Below are positions 62,712-64,000 of a DNA stretch of 64,000 bases, piece by piece (the stretch's first letter is position 1; every line of letters begins with the position of its first letter). Under the pieces are notes generated by a model. The model was not told the DNA's origin. It saw only the letters and a program-made list of their open reading frames with translations, and searched no databases. This DNA comes from Membranipora membranacea. Its lineage: Eukaryota; Bryozoa; Gymnolaemata; Cheilostomatida; Membraniporidae. The position numbers and the translations under genes were made by a program. Where the stretch lies: contig OU612065.1 of NCBI GenBank assembly GCA_914767715.1, positions 32,800,001 to 32,864,000 of the forward strand. The letters run 5' to 3'.

Positions 62712-63216
62712 TTTTCTTATGTAATCATCATGAAGGACATCATGTTTTATAATTACCTTAGGGTATAAGAGCAGCCATATTTTCTTCCGAATGTGCAACG
62801 ATCACTTACACAACATGGTATTGAAGTATCCTTATTCTCAAATGATTTATTATTAAGTGCGACAGTACAAAACTAAAGGTCAATCACATATCATATAAAG
62901 ACGCAGACCAATAAATAACCAGTTAATATTCAACAAATACATTTCTGTACCAGACCCTGGGCTAAACCATACAATTGGTAACAGATCATAACCTGGATTA
63001 GAAATCCCATAAAAATATGACACCTGTCAAAACTGATTACCCTTGCACCTATTATTGGTCATTATTAGTTTCAATAAGCGGAGAAAAACAATGAGCTTAC
63101 AAAAGTCAAAAGCTAAGACTAAGGGTGAACTCTAGGTCACCAGACATTATAACACAAATATCACTGGTTTCTGATTATATTTTTTTCTCATAAGTTCCAT
63201 TGTCATCCACATGTTG
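62712..63216. other. Unique AT-rich flank, no gene recognised
   Basis: This is single-copy-looking DNA with no similarity to the 178-bp monomer. There is no long open frame and no RNA gene that I can recognise. An AATAAA hexamer on the minus strand is listed separately. The minus strand is open from here into the last satellite monomers, but nothing about that frame resembles a conserved protein. Confidence 0.7.
62846..62851 (-). promoter_or_regulatory. Possible polyadenylation signal AATAAA
   Basis: The plus strand reads TTTATT, so the minus strand carries AATAAA about 370 bp beyond the stop codon of the candidate exon at 63,217-63,332. It could serve that exon, but such hexamers are common by chance in AT-rich DNA. 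Confidence 0.2.
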
Positions 63217-63332
63217 TCAATTTGAATAGCTATGGTGATCTGTTTCGGCGTGATTATTATAGGCTTGACCTGCTTGTTGTGAGAGCTTTGCTGCTTGTTC
63301 GCTGGCTTCGAATTGATGATATGAGAACCAAA
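63217..63332 (-). CDS. Candidate terminal coding exon, unidentified protein
   Basis: A minus-strand frame ends in TGA at 63,217-63,219 and encodes about 37 residues beginning near WFSYHQFEASEQAAKL and ending in a hydrophilic Q/N/H-rich tail (QAYNNHAETDHHSYSN). The tail composition (Ala, Gln, Glu, His) looks more protein-like than the sequence upstream in the same frame, which is Cys/Leu/Asn-rich and resembles intron. An AG at 63,333-63,334 (minus strand, within ACTTTAAAG), preceded by a moderately pyrimidine-rich stretch, could be a splice acceptor. I chose it as the exon start for that reason. The open frame itself continues to an ATG at 63,459, so an 80-residue single-exon reading is the alternative. 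I do not recognise the family. No upstream exon lies in the window, and the frame could be chance. Confidence 0.25.
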
Positions 63333-63459
63333 CTTTAAAGTTATAGATATGAGATGAGTTCCGACAGTAGTGTTGTAGAGTATTCTTTAGATAATTAAGC
63401 TTGCACACTGTACTGTGAAGACAGGAGATCACCATTAACCCACATAATCTGTAAAACAA

Positions 63460-63694
63460 AACAAAGCAAAGTTAGTTTATATTCAATTATTACTAAGAGC
63501 TTAAACTGAGACCAAACGGATACATACTTAGGCATTCAGTGCATGGTGAAGGGTAGTTTAGGTTAAGGCTTAATCATCATAGGTAATCATTATTGAAATT
63601 TATCTAGACACAGGCTATATGGTGATGGAAAATAGTAATATTGTAGTAAATAGAGGGAATAATACACTGAGGGCGTGTTGAAATATAACAAAAC
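63460..63694. other. Unique AT-rich sequence, nothing recognised
   Basis: I see no open frame of note, no satellite similarity and no RNA gene. If the exon at 63,217-63,332 is real, this would be intron or upstream sequence of that gene. Confidence 0.6.
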
Positions 63695-64000
63695 ATAATC
63701 ACAGGGCCATGAGAAATCTGGGCACGTGCAACAACCCGTGGAGAATCAAACAACGGGAAAACAACAGAAGTCACAAAACATCTTCAAAATAACCACAGAG
63801 TCACGAGATCTTTGGGCACGTGAATCAACCCTGGAAAGATTGCGAAATTAGAAAACCAATATATTGCACCATAGAAAACAAGTGCAGTTGACACCATAAG
63901 CTATTTTGAAAATAACGAGCAATAGAAGTCACTAAAGATCTTCAAAACAACCCTGGAAAGATTGCAAAATCAGGAAAACCAACAGATTACACCATGGATA
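63695..64000. repeat. Diverged interspersed/tandem repeat family, about three partial copies
   Basis: GGGCACGTG occurs at 63,720 and 63,814, 94 bp apart, each within a similar context (CACAGGGCCATGAGAAATCT against CACAGAGTCACGAGATCTTT upstream, CAACCC downstream). AACCCTGGAAAGATTGC occurs near 63,828 and 63,949. AGAAGTCAC followed by ATCTTCAAAA occurs near 63,766 and 63,935. A GATTACACCAT/TATTGCACCAT pair follows the last two copies. The similarity is imperfect and rearranged. It could be an old ~94-bp tandem repeat or pieces of a dispersed element, and it runs off the window end. Each GGGCACGTG contains an E-box palindrome CACGTG (63,723-63,728 and 63,817-63,822) with no evidence of function. 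Confidence 0.7.

Noticed and set aside
312-62798. About 200 overlapping minus-strand open frames of 62-142 codons encoding near-identical peptides (MQNTSIEYASSQGAN... type)
   Set aside because: They repeat with the 178-bp monomer. Since 178 is not divisible by three, each frame shifts at the next monomer and ends soon after. The longer ones (for example 35,493-35,891 and 42,968-43,366) exist only where a one-base indel happens to join frames. There is no start context, domain or flanking gene structure. They are satellite by-products.
63723-63822. Paired E-boxes (CACGTG) as a promoter element
   Set aside because: Both lie inside copies of the same diverged repeat, so their pairing follows from the repeat, and no transcription start features are visible nearby.

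Overview
This window is satellite DNA with a short piece of single-copy DNA at its right edge. Positions 1-62,699 are one head-to-tail array of a 178-bp monomer, about 352 complete copies plus one cut-off copy, all in the same orientation. I found no inversion, transposon insertion or gene inside it. The monomer is about 42% G+C and carries 9-10 CpGs. Nearly every copy has an EcoRI site and a ClaI site. A ~178-bp unit arranged in higher-order repeats (HORs) is the layout typical of eukaryotic centromeric or pericentromeric satellites. The AT-rich flank with a possible spliced exon also points to a eukaryote, plausibly an invertebrate animal, but I do not recognise the satellite family and cannot name the species.

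Layout: (A) 1 to about 5,850 holds short-range duplications with offsets of 1,601 and 889 bp. (B) About 5,850-21,830 is an 888-bp pentamer HOR, paired into a 1,776-bp decamer marked by a 176-bp monomer. It is interrupted by blocks of another HOR type, and a unit of several kb (block plus pentamers) is present twice at an offset of about 6.9-7.3 kb. (C1) About 21,830-27,660 is transitional, with local 5- and 6-monomer periods. (C2) 27,660 to about 58,100 is a giant HOR with five long copies of 34, 33, 30, 30 and 32 monomers (5.34-6.05 kb) and one 12-monomer truncated copy. The copies differ by whole-monomer gains and losses. (C3) About 58,100-62,699 is the array edge, with a 1,068-bp hexamer repeated three times.

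The array stops abruptly at 62,699, mid-monomer, next to a small inverted repeat. The remaining 1.3 kb is unique AT-rich DNA. It holds one weak candidate terminal exon on the minus strand (63,217-63,332) and a diverged ~94-bp repeat family at about 63,695-64,000.

The many 62-142 codon open frames inside the array are by-products of the satellite. Because 178 is not a multiple of three, the frame changes at each monomer. I annotate none of them as genes. The points worth attention are the HOR architecture and its recombination junctions, a CpG-decayed monomer class fixed in the pentamer HOR, internal dyads and spaced TGACGT repeats in the monomer, an indel-rich patch at about 8.2-9.8 kb that may be sequence error, and the resolved satellite/unique boundary.
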